From assembly GCA_963169165.1 (NCBI GenBank), contig CAUJFL010000369.1, positions 1 to 37,231 on the forward strand: a stretch of 37,231 nt of DNA, given 5' to 3'. The position numbers and the translations under genes are program-made. Source of the DNA: Myxococcota bacterium. GTDB lineage: Bacteria; Myxococcota_A; Polyangia; Polyangiales; Polyangiaceae. How positions within the stretch are numbered: the stretch's first letter is position 1; every line of letters starts with the position of its first letter. This document shows, in pieces, positions 30,673 to 37,231 of the stretch. The notes under the pieces were generated by a model. The model saw only the letters and a program-made list of their open reading frames with translations, ran no database searches and had not been told where the DNA came from.

Positions 30673-32707
30673 GTCACGCCCCGTGAGCGACGCCGAACGA
30701 GCCGAGCCCGAGCCCCTGGTGCTCGTCGAGCGCGAGGGCGCCGTCGCCGTCGTGACGATGAACCGGCCGCGCTACCGCAACGCGCAGAACATGGCCATGA
30801 CGTACGCGCTCGACGACGCCTTCGCGGCGCTCGTCGCCGACGACGCCGTCAAGGTGATCCTGCTCGCGGGGGCGGGCGATCACTTCTCGGCCGGGCACGA
30901 CATCGGCACGCCCGAGCGCGACATCCACAGGCCGTTCGACGCGCGCGCCACGGTCAAGTGGGAGCACGCCGAGCGCCAGGGCGCCGAGGGCATGTTCGTG
31001 CGCGAGGCCGAGGCCTACCTGGGGATGTGCCGGCGCTGGCGCGAGCTGCCGAAGCCCACTGTCGCGGTCGTGCAGGGCGCGTGCGTCGCCGGCGGGCTGA
31101 TGCTCGCGTGGTGCTGCGATCTGGTCGTCGCGGCCGACGACGCGTTCTTCGCGGACCCGGTCGTCAAGATGGGCATCCCCGGCGTCGAGTACTTCGCGCA
31201 CCCCTATGTGATGGGGCCGCGCTTCGCGAAGGAGCTATTGTTCACCGGCGAGCGCGTCGGGGCCGACCGCGCGCTCGCGATGGGGATGATCAACCGCGTC
31301 GTGCCCCGCGCGAGCCTGCGCGAAGAGGCGATGAAGCTCGCGGGCAAGATCGCCGAGATGCCCCGCTTCGGCTTGATGCTCACGAAGCGCGCCGTGAACC
31401 AGGCCGAGGACCGCATGGGCCTGCGCGACACGATGGACGCGACGTTCGGGCTGCACCACCTCGCGCACGCGCACAACGCGCTCTCGTCGCCCGACCACCT
31501 GCAGGGGCAAGACGCGAAGAGCATGGCGAAGGGGCTCAAGTTAGCGATGGACCTCGAGCTGTCGCCGAGCGAGCGCGCCTTCCGCGACGACGCGCGGCGG
31601 TGGCTCGCCGACAACGTGCCCGACGGCCGCCTCTCGGGCGACACGCCCGAGGGCTTTCGCGCGCTCCGCGCCTGGGAGAGGCTCCTGTTCGACGCGCGCT
31701 GGGCGGTCGTCTCGTGGCCTGAACAGTACGGCGGGCGCGGCGCGTCGGCGGTCGAGTGGCTGCTGTTCGAAGAGGAGTACTACCGCGCGGGCGCGCCGCA
31801 GCGCATCGCGCAGAACGGCATCTTCCTGCTCGCGCCGACGCTGTTCGAGTTCGGCTCCGACGAGCAGAAGGCGCGCGTGCTGCCGCGGATGGCGGCCGGG
31901 CTCGACGTGTGGGCGCAGGGCTGGAGCGAGCCGGGCGCGGGGAGCGATCTGGCGGGCGTCGCGAGCCGCGGCGCGCGCGACGACGCGCGAGGAGGCTGGC
32001 GCCTCACCGGCCAGAAGACCTGGTGCACGCGCGGCGCCTTCTGCGACTACCTGTTCGGATTGTTTCGTACGGATCCCAAGGCCGAGCGCCACAAGGGGCT
32101 CACGTACCTGATGGTGCCGCTCGACGCGCCGGGCGTCACGGTGCGGCCGGTCGGGCGGCTCGACGGCGAGCCAGGGTTCGCCGACGTCTTCCTCGACGAC
32201 GTGTTCGTCCCCGACGCCGACGTGATCGGCGAGCCCCACGAGGGCTGGACGGTCGCGATGACCACGGCGTCGTCCGAGCGTGGGCTCACGCTGCGGAGCC
32301 CCGGTCGCTACGTCGCCGCCGCCGCGCGCCTCGTCGAGCTCGTCCGCCGGCATCCCGGGGCGCACCCGTCGCTCCGCGACGCGGTCGCGCGTGTCCACAT
32401 GGAGGCCGAGGCCAACCACCTCTACACGCTGCAGACCGTGACGCGCGTGCAGAGCGGCGAGGCGCTCGGCGCGAGCGCGAGCATCAACAAGATCCTCTGG
32501 TCCGAGCTCGACGTCGCCTTGCACGACGCGGCGCTCGCGCTGCTCGGCGATCGCGCCGAGCTCATCGCCGGCGCGGGCCTCGCCGAGGACGACGGCGCGT
32601 GGATGAAGGGCTTTCAGTTCGCGCTCGCGGGCCCCATCTACGCCGGCACCAACGAGATCCAGCGCAACGTGATCGCCGAGCGACTGCTGGGGTTGCCGCG
32701 CAAATGA
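30665..32707 (+). CDS. Enoyl-CoA hydratase fused to acyl-CoA dehydrogenase
   Basis: One 680-residue frame. Residues about 18-292 form an enoyl-CoA hydratase/isomerase (crotonase): VVTMNRPRYRNAQN, oxyanion loop GDHFSAGHDIG, and GACVAGGLMLAWCCDLVVA. Residues 295-680 form an acyl-CoA dehydrogenase: N-terminal MDLELSPSERAFRDDARRWL, WSEPGAGSDLAGV (FAD/substrate loop), GQKTWCTRGAFCDY, and YAGTNEIQRNVIAERLLGLPR. The dehydrogenase part is of the FadE26/28-like subunit type that pairs with a second subunit, encoded next. The junction reads AAG TTA GCG ATG; an out-of-frame TAG (31542-31544) lies just before ATG 31547, so a single extra base could have joined two genes. The exact start is uncertain (30665, 30683 or 30719). 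Confidence 0.88.
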   Translation: MFQSRPVSDAERAEPEPLVLVEREGAVAVVTMNRPRYRNAQNMAMTYALDDAFAALVADDAVKVILLAGAGDHFSAGHDIGTPERDIHRPFDARATVKWEHAERQGAEGMFVREAEAYLGMCRRWRELPKPTVAVVQGACVAGGLMLAWCCDLVVAADDAFFADPVVKMGIPGVEYFAHPYVMGPRFAKELLFTGERVGADRALAMGMINRVVPRASLREEAMKLAGKIAEMPRFGLMLTKRAVNQAEDRMGLRDTMDATFGLHHLAHAHNALSSPDHLQGQDAKSMAKGLKLAMDLELSPSERAFRDDARRWLADNVPDGRLSGDTPEGFRALRAWERLLFDARWAVVSWPEQYGGRGASAVEWLLFEEEYYRAGAPQRIAQNGIFLLAPTLFEFGSDEQKARVLPRMAAGLDVWAQGWSEPGAGSDLAGVASRGARDDARGGWRLTGQKTWCTRGAFCDYLFGLFRTDPKAERHKGLTYLMVPLDAPGVTVRPVGRLDGEPGFADVFLDDVFVPDADVIGEPHEGWTVAMTTASSERGLTLRSPGRYVAAAARLVELVRRHPGAHPSLRDAVARVHMEAEANHLYTLQTVTRVQSGEALGASASINKILWSELDVALHDAALALLGDRAELIAGAGLAEDDGAWMKGFQFALAGPIYAGTNEIQRNVIAERLLGLPRK

Positions 32708-33696
32708 GGTTCGCGCTCTCCGACGAGCAGGTGCAGGCCGCGGCGTCGCTGCGCGGGCTGCTCGCGCGCGATTTCCCCGCGACGGCGCTGCGCGCGCGCT
32801 GGGACGGCGCGCCCGACGACGGCGCGCTCTGGTCGAGCCTCTGCGAGATGGGCCTGCCGTCGATGCTCGTGCCCGAGGCGCACGGCGGCCTCGGCGGCGA
32901 CGAGCTCGATCTCGTGTCGTTGCTCGAGGAGTGCGGGCGCGCCGCGGTCCCCGGTCCGATCGTCGAGACGTGCTGGGTCGCGCCGCGCTCGTTGTCCGCC
33001 GCGCGGCTCGGGGCGCTCGCGGCCGGCTCGCTGAGGGTCGCGTGCGGAGACGGCGAGGCGCCGCTGGTCGCCGACGCAGGCGAGGCCGACGTGCTCCTGC
33101 TGTGCCGCGGCGACGAGGCGTTCGCGCTCGACCGCGCCAGGGTAGAGCTGTCGGCGCGTCAGCCGTCGGTCGACGGCGCGCGCGCTCTCTTCGAGGTGCG
33201 CTGGGACCCGCGTGACGGCGAGGCGATCTGCTCGGCGGACGAGCTGCGCGCGCGGATGGCGTCGGGCCTCGCGGCCGTCTTGCTCGGGCTGTCGCGGCGG
33301 ATGCTCGACATGACGTCCGAGTATGTGCAGGTGCGCCGGCAGTTCGGCGTGCCGGTGGGCTCGTTCCAGGCGGTGAAGCACCCGCTCGCGACCGCGCTCG
33401 TGCGGCTGTCGGTCGCGCGCCCGGTGCTCCTGCGCGCGGCGTACTCGCTCGCGCGGCGCGATCCCGCCCGCGCCCGCCACGCGTCGATGGCGAAGGCGCT
33501 CGCGGCCGAGTCGGCGCTGCTCTCCGCCCGCGTCGCGCTGCAGGCGCACGGCGCGATCGGCTACTCGTTCGAGCACGATCTCCACCTGTTCATGAAGCGA
33601 GCTTGGGCCCTCTCGGCCGCGTTCGGCGGCCCGCTCGAGCACCGCGCGAAGATCGCGGCGCACCTGTTCGATCCACCCCCCACGGAGAACCCCTGA
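32704..33696 (+). CDS. Acyl-CoA dehydrogenase, second subunit (FadE27/29-like)
   Basis: A 330-residue acyl-CoA dehydrogenase-like protein, shorter than the usual 380. It keeps MRFALSDEQVQAAASLRGLL, the N-terminal helical domain, a compact middle domain, and the FAD-contacting RRQFGVPVGSFQAVKHPLA, then HGAIGYSFEHDLHLFMKRA at the C-terminus. It lacks the TNEIQRN motif that its neighbour carries. This split of features matches the alpha2-beta2 dehydrogenases of mycobacterial steroid side-chain degradation (FadE26-27, FadE28-29), where each active site is built from both subunits. The start overlaps the upstream stop (ATGA), in keeping with a stoichiometric complex. A steroid substrate is not proven. 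Confidence 0.9.
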   Translation: MRFALSDEQVQAAASLRGLLARDFPATALRARWDGAPDDGALWSSLCEMGLPSMLVPEAHGGLGGDELDLVSLLEECGRAAVPGPIVETCWVAPRSLSAARLGALAAGSLRVACGDGEAPLVADAGEADVLLLCRGDEAFALDRARVELSARQPSVDGARALFEVRWDPRDGEAICSADELRARMASGLAAVLLGLSRRMLDMTSEYVQVRRQFGVPVGSFQAVKHPLATALVRLSVARPVLLRAAYSLARRDPARARHASMAKALAAESALLSARVALQAHGAIGYSFEHDLHLFMKRAWALSAAFGGPLEHRAKIAAHLFDPPPTENP

Positions 33697-33698
33697 CC

Positions 33699-34850
33699 AT
33701 GGCCCAGGCCTACATCATCGACGCCGTCCGTACGCCGGTCGGCAAGCGCAACGGCTCGCTCGCGAAGATCCACCCGATCGATCTCGGCGCGCACGTCCTC
33801 TCTGCGCTGATGGAGCGCACCAAGGTCGATCCCGCCGCCGTCGAGGACGTCGTGATGGGCTGCGTCGACACGATCGGCCCGCAGGCGGGCGACATCGCGC
33901 GCAACTGCTGGCTCGCGGCGGGGCTGCCCGACGAGGTGCCGGGCGTCACGGTCGATCGCCAGTGCGGCTCGTCGCAGCAGGCGCTGCACTTCGCGGCGCA
34001 AGGTGTGCTGAGCGGCACGCAAGAGCTCGTCGTCGCGGCCGGCGTGCAGAACATGAGCATGGTGCCGATCGGCGCCGCGATGATCACCGGCAAGGAGTTC
34101 AACCTGCCCGAGCGCCTCTCCGGCTCGACCGGCTGGGTCAAGCGCTACGGCGACGGCCCCGTGTCGCAGTTTCGGTCGGCCGAGATGATCGCCGAGAAGT
34201 GGAACCTCTCGCGCGAGGACATGGAGCGCTTCGCCTTCGACAGCCACCAGCGCGCGGCACGCGCGGGCGACGAGGGGCGTTTCGCGCGGGAGATCGTGCC
34301 GATCGCGGGGCTGGCGGCCGACGAGGGTCCGCGCCGCGACACGACCCTCGAGAAGATGGCGACGCTGAAGACCATCGAGCCCGGCGGCAGGCTCACGGCC
34401 GCGCTCTCCAGCCAGATCTCCGACGGCGCGTCCGCCGTGCTGCTCGCGTCCGAGGCGGCGGTGAAGACCCATGGCCTGAAGCCGCGCGCGCGGGTGCACC
34501 ACCTGTCGGTCCGCGGGGCCGATCCCATCTGGATGCTGACCGCGCCGATCCCCGCGACGGCGTACGCGCTGAAGAAGGCCGGCATGACCATCGACCAGAT
34601 AGATCTCGTCGAGATCAACGAGGCCTTCGCGTCGGTCGTGATGGCCTGGGAGAAGGAGGCCGGCATCTCGCACGACAAGGTCAACGTCAACGGCGGCGCG
34701 ATCTCGCTCGGTCACCCGCTCGGCGCGACCGGCCTGCGCCTGATGTCGACCCTGCTCTGCGAGCTCGAGCGCAGCGGCGGACGCTACGGCCTGCAGACGA
34801 TGTGCGAGGGCGGCGGTCAGGCCAACGTGACGATCATCGAGCGACTGTGA
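33699..34850 (+). CDS. Acetyl-CoA acetyltransferase (thiolase, FadA5/FadA6-like)
   Basis: A 383-residue thiolase that cleaves 3-ketoacyl-CoA with CoA in the last step of beta-oxidation. The nucleophile is Cys89 in TVDRQCGSSQQALHFA. The NEAFASV segment, the His in GHPLGATGLRLM and the second Cys in TMCEGGGQANVTII complete the active site. The start ATG 33699 follows the dehydrogenase stop by 2 bases and has GGAG about 11 bases upstream; the longer frame starting at 33603 is within the previous gene. Length and the CEGGGQAN form fit the degradative thiolases found with FadE pairs in actinobacteria. Confidence 0.96.
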   Translation: MAQAYIIDAVRTPVGKRNGSLAKIHPIDLGAHVLSALMERTKVDPAAVEDVVMGCVDTIGPQAGDIARNCWLAAGLPDEVPGVTVDRQCGSSQQALHFAAQGVLSGTQELVVAAGVQNMSMVPIGAAMITGKEFNLPERLSGSTGWVKRYGDGPVSQFRSAEMIAEKWNLSREDMERFAFDSHQRAARAGDEGRFAREIVPIAGLAADEGPRRDTTLEKMATLKTIEPGGRLTAALSSQISDGASAVLLASEAAVKTHGLKPRARVHHLSVRGADPIWMLTAPIPATAYALKKAGMTIDQIDLVEINEAFASVVMAWEKEAGISHDKVNVNGGAISLGHPLGATGLRLMSTLLCELERSGGRYGLQTMCEGGGQANVTIIERL

Positions 34851-34865
34851 GATAAGAGGCGGCGC

Positions 34866-35510
34866 ATGCCTGAGCCTCGACAGACCCGGCGCAGCGCGAC
34901 CAAGGGCAAGGTCAGCCGCCGCGACACCATCATGGACGTCGGCATCGCGCTCGCCGAGGCTGGCGGCTACGACAACGTGCGGCAGCGCGAGGTCGCCGAG
35001 CGCGCCGGGATCGCGCTCGGCACGCTGTACAAGAGCTTCCGCAGCAAGGAGGACATCCTCGTCGCGGCGCTCGAGCGCGGCGCGAAGGATCTCGAGACCC
35101 GCCTCGCGAAGCAACCGTCGAAGGGGCGCACGCCCGAGGCCCGCGCGAGCGCGCTGTTCGCGACGATGACCGCCGGGCTCATGGCGCGCCCCAATTTCGC
35201 GCGGGCCGTGCTGCGCGCCATGGCGTCGGGCGAGCCCGAGGTCGCCGGCAACATCGCGTCCTACTATGGCCGGATGAGCGGCCTCGTCATCGCGGCGCTG
35301 CGGGGCAAGGGCGTGCTCGACGACACCGACGGCGCGCCGACCGACGCCGAGACGACGCTGTCGTCGCTGCTCCTGCAGATCTGGTTCGCGTCGCTCGTGG
35401 GCTGGTCCGCGGGGCTGACCGACGAGGCGGGCGTCGCGTCCCGCGTCGAGGGCGCGGCGCAGCTGCTCGCGAAGGCGCTGTCAGACAAACCAAAGAAGAG
35501 GGACACATGA
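34866..35510 (+). CDS. TetR-family regulator, KstR-like
   Basis: A 214-residue TetR regulator. The N-terminal helix-turn-helix (about 20-66) reads RRDTIMDVGIALAEAGGYDN, VRQREVAERAGIALGTLYKSF, RSKEDILVAAL. From memory, this resembles mycobacterial KstR (GGY, VADRA, VGTLYRYF, SK..LLVSAL) more than generic TetR proteins. The C-terminal ligand domain (about 90-205) is helical and hydrophobic. It is preceded by AAGAGG 6 bases before the ATG and overlaps the next gene by 4 nt. As part of the operon whose promoter carries two KstR-like sites it is probably autoregulated. KstR responds to a cholesterol-derived CoA thioester; a CoA ligand here is an inference. Confidence 0.92.
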   Translation: MPEPRQTRRSATKGKVSRRDTIMDVGIALAEAGGYDNVRQREVAERAGIALGTLYKSFRSKEDILVAALERGAKDLETRLAKQPSKGRTPEARASALFATMTAGLMARPNFARAVLRAMASGEPEVAGNIASYYGRMSGLVIAALRGKGVLDDTDGAPTDAETTLSSLLLQIWFASLVGWSAGLTDEAGVASRVEGAAQLLAKALSDKPKKRDT

Positions 35511-36538
35511 AGCTCGGCCTGATGATGGGGTACTCCGGTGCCCAGGTTTCGATCGACATCGAGATGATCAAGGAGGCCGAGCGCCTCGGCTACGACTCGG
35601 TCTGGACCGCCGAGGCGTGGGGCTCCGACGCGGTCTCGCCCCTCGCGTGGGTAGCGGCGCAGACCACCAAGATCCGCCTCGGCACCGGCATCATGCAGCT
35701 GCCCGGGCGCTCGCCCGCCAACACCGCGATGACCGCGATGACGATGGACGCCCTGTCGAAGGGCAGGTTCATCCTCGGGCTCGGCACGTCGGGGCCGCAG
35801 GTGGTCGAGGGCTGGCACGGCGTGCCGTTCGGCAAGCCGCTCACGTGGCTCAAGGAGTACGTCGCCATCGTGAAGCAGATCCTCGCGCGCGAGGCGCCGC
35901 TCACGTTCGACGGCGAGCGCTACCAGATCCCGTATCGTGGCCCGGGCGCGACGGGCCTCGGCAAGCCGCTGAAGAGCATCCTCCACGGTAGCAAGAGCAT
36001 CCCTATCTACACGGGCTCGATGGCGCCGAAGAGCCAGGCGTTCGCGGCCGAGCACGTCGACGGCTTGTTGCTGACCTGCATGCACCCCGAGCGCTTCGAC
36101 GTGCTGAAGCCCAACCTCGACGCGGGCTTCGCCGCGAGCGGCGGCAAGAAGAGCCTCGCGAACTTCGACGTCGCGCCGACGGTGGCGGTGATCATCGGCG
36201 ACGATCTCGACGCTTGCCGCGGCCCGCTGAAGGCGAGCCTGTCGCTCTGCATCGGCGGCATGGGCGCGAAGGACAAGAACTTCTACGCCGACTACATCCG
36301 CAAGATCGGCTTCGAGGCCGAGGCCAACAAGATCCAGGAGCTGTACCTCTCCGGCAAGAAGGGCGAGGCGATGGCCGCCGTCCCCGACGCGCTCGTCGAC
36401 GCGCTGCACCTCGTCGGCCCGAAAGAGCGCATCCGCGATCGTTTCCAGGCGTGGAAGGCGTCGCCGGTCGGCACGATGATCATCGGCGCGATGCAGCCCG
36501 AGGCGATCCGCCTCGCGGCAGAGCTGGCCGCGGGATAG
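35507..36538 (+). CDS. LLM-family oxidoreductase (Rv3520c-like, F420-type)
   Basis: A 343-residue luciferase-like monooxygenase family protein. It begins MKLGLMMGYSGAQ and has WTAEAWGSDAVSPLAW, IRLGTGIMQLPGRSPANTAM, GRFILGLGTSGPQVVEGWHG, and a GATGLGKPLKSI loop. This combination closely resembles the actinobacterial group annotated as F420-dependent, including Rv3520c in the mycobacterial cholesterol cluster. Whether this enzyme uses F420 or FMN cannot be told from sequence; F420 synthesis genes are not in the window. The start overlaps the TetR stop (ATGA), so it is the last gene of the plus-strand acyl-CoA operon. The reaction is unknown. Confidence 0.92.
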   Translation: MKLGLMMGYSGAQVSIDIEMIKEAERLGYDSVWTAEAWGSDAVSPLAWVAAQTTKIRLGTGIMQLPGRSPANTAMTAMTMDALSKGRFILGLGTSGPQVVEGWHGVPFGKPLTWLKEYVAIVKQILAREAPLTFDGERYQIPYRGPGATGLGKPLKSILHGSKSIPIYTGSMAPKSQAFAAEHVDGLLLTCMHPERFDVLKPNLDAGFAASGGKKSLANFDVAPTVAVIIGDDLDACRGPLKASLSLCIGGMGAKDKNFYADYIRKIGFEAEANKIQELYLSGKKGEAMAAVPDALVDALHLVGPKERIRDRFQAWKASPVGTMIIGAMQPEAIRLAAELAAG

Positions 36539-37231
36539 GCGCTCGGTGCGGCTGGCTCACCAGGTGTGATCGCCGATCGGGGCGACGCCGGCGTCGCGGG
36601 CGTACGACCCCGGGACCCCCCCGCGCACGCCGCGCAGCCCGGCACCGCTGGAGATGCATGGGCGGCTCACGCGAACTCGTCGGCGTCAGGCGGTGTCGCA
36701 GCGCGCGCAGTCTTGCCGATGCCAGGTGCGCCCGAGCGAGACCCGCGTCTCCGCCAGCGCCGGTGTGCTGGCGCCAGGGCTCCCTCGACCCCGAGGCTCG
36801 CGATGGCGTTGTGGCAACCCGAGCCGGGCCTGTGGTCGGTGAGCAACAACCCGTTCGGGGCGCTCGAGCAGCTCGACTGCTACTACGGTGCGCCGGGCGA
36901 TCTTCCCATCGGCGGGATCGGCGGGCTGAACCTGGCGCCCATCACGGGGACCGGGTATCGGTTCTCTGACCTTGGCATCGATCGAAACGGTGGACTCGCG
37001 ACAGCCCCCCTCACCCCGGGCCTCGGCTGCGTGTTTCGAGAGCCCGTTGCCAGCGTGCCATCGAACTACGCAGGCGTGCTGCTTGAGGGTGATCCACTTT
37101 GGTGGACACCCCGACACCGCGCGGAGTCTCTCTGATGCCGATCGCCCCCGTCTTCGCACCTGGGTGCAGATCCTACATTACCACACACTTCCGCACACTC
37201 CAGACCGCTACGCTCACGTGCCCTCACGCGG
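36539..37231. other. About 690 bases without a confident gene
   Basis: No well-formed gene is seen here. The first 260 bases look non-coding. A possible decayed reading frame lies at 36803-37135. The last 100 bases are less GC-rich and AC-rich, unlike the rest of the window. A short inverted repeat TCCACTTTGGTGGA (37093-37106) lies near the change. The region could be a decayed gene or mobile-element remnant, cut by the window end. Confidence 0.5.
36803..37135 (+). pseudogene. Possible fragment of a W-P-G-W repeat surface protein
   Basis: A 110-codon frame from ATG 36803. The opening LWQPEPGLWSVSNN and YGAPGDLPIGG loosely resemble one unit of the extracellular VWRPSxGxWYV...YGxPGDIPVxGDxDGDG repeats (VCBS/FG-GAP-like), but the Asp-rich calcium loop is missing. 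There is no ribosome-binding site, signal peptide or neighbour in the same direction to support expression. I treat it as a probable fragment; it may also be chance. Confidence 0.25.

Noticed and set aside
36667-36849. A minus-strand frame containing GAPGIGKT, which looks like a Walker A motif
   Set aside because: The motif is followed within 14 residues by a stop, with no Walker B or other ATPase feature around it. In GC-rich DNA this short pattern can arise by chance. A remnant of an ATPase gene cannot be fully excluded.
37093-37106. TCCACTTTGGTGGA as an insertion-sequence end
   Set aside because: No second copy, transposase or target-site duplication is visible in the window. It stays only as a hint in the right-edge finding.
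1-37231. tRNA, rRNA or riboswitch elements
   Set aside because: I looked in the gaps between genes and saw no cloverleaf-like or conserved RNA sequence. Most gaps are under 140 bases. A covariance-model search would be needed to rule out small RNAs.

Overview
The window is very GC-rich, tightly packed DNA with frequent 4-nt start/stop overlaps (ATGA, GTGA, TTGA). It looks like a Myxococcota chromosome, probably of the Polyangia/Sorangiineae type. The clues are secreted lipoproteins with Gly/Ala/Ser-rich linkers followed by Cys-rich domains, Cys-rich repeats of the myxobacterial CGDG...EECD type, a short OPX lipoprotein beside a beta-barrel gene, and complex histidine kinases. This placement is inferred from protein style. 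No rRNA, tRNA or CRISPR array was seen.

Layout. (1) 1-2375, plus: a membrane-anchored protein of unknown function and exonuclease III. (2) 2380-6567, minus: a four-gene unit behind a good sigma70-like promoter, encoding a secreted protein, an outer-membrane beta-barrel, a short polysaccharide-export lipoprotein and an NtrY-like sensor kinase. (3) 6740-10583, minus: a secreted transpeptidase, then thyA-folA-xseA. (4) 10642-15531, plus: a dolichol-phosphate-mannose-synthase-like glycosyltransferase, a PAS/kinase/receiver protein whose ATP-binding motifs look degenerate, a lipoprotein with two Lcl/DUF1566-like domains, and prs. (5) 15547-20376, minus: a tiled series of ferredoxin, glycosyltransferase, hisC, TPR-like lipoprotein, alpha/beta hydrolase and a thioredoxin-like membrane protein. 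(6) 20513-26942, plus: lipoprotein, FadL-like outer-membrane barrel, two more lipoproteins and a WS/DGAT acyltransferase. (7) 27007-36538: a divergent lipid-catabolism locus. Minus strand: SCP2-like protein, MlaE/YrbE permease, SDR and acyl-CoA ligase. Plus strand: enoyl-CoA hydratase fused to acyl-CoA dehydrogenase, a second acyl-CoA dehydrogenase, thiolase, TetR regulator and an LLM-family oxidoreductase. (8) 36539-37231: apparently non-coding or decayed DNA.

The main result is a candidate regulon. Three sites fit the 14-bp pattern TnnAACnnGTTnnA, which is the published operator consensus of KstR, the TetR-family repressor of cholesterol catabolism in mycobacteria. Two identical sites lie in the divergent promoter region of the acyl-CoA locus (30614-30627 and 30659-30672). 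The third sits in an 18-bp perfect palindrome 10 kb away (20417-20434), between the ferredoxin gene and the lipoprotein/FadL-like operon. A KstR-like TetR gene lies inside the acyl-CoA locus. The controlled genes resemble a reduced actinobacterial KstR regulon: P450-type [3Fe-4S] ferredoxin, FadD, paired FadE subunits, thiolase, YrbE permease, sterol-carrier-like protein, SDR and an Rv3520c-like oxidoreductase. I infer a system that takes up and beta-oxidises a hydrophobic, possibly steroid-like or branched, substrate. No ring-cleaving enzyme or P450 is in the window, so the substrate is unknown.
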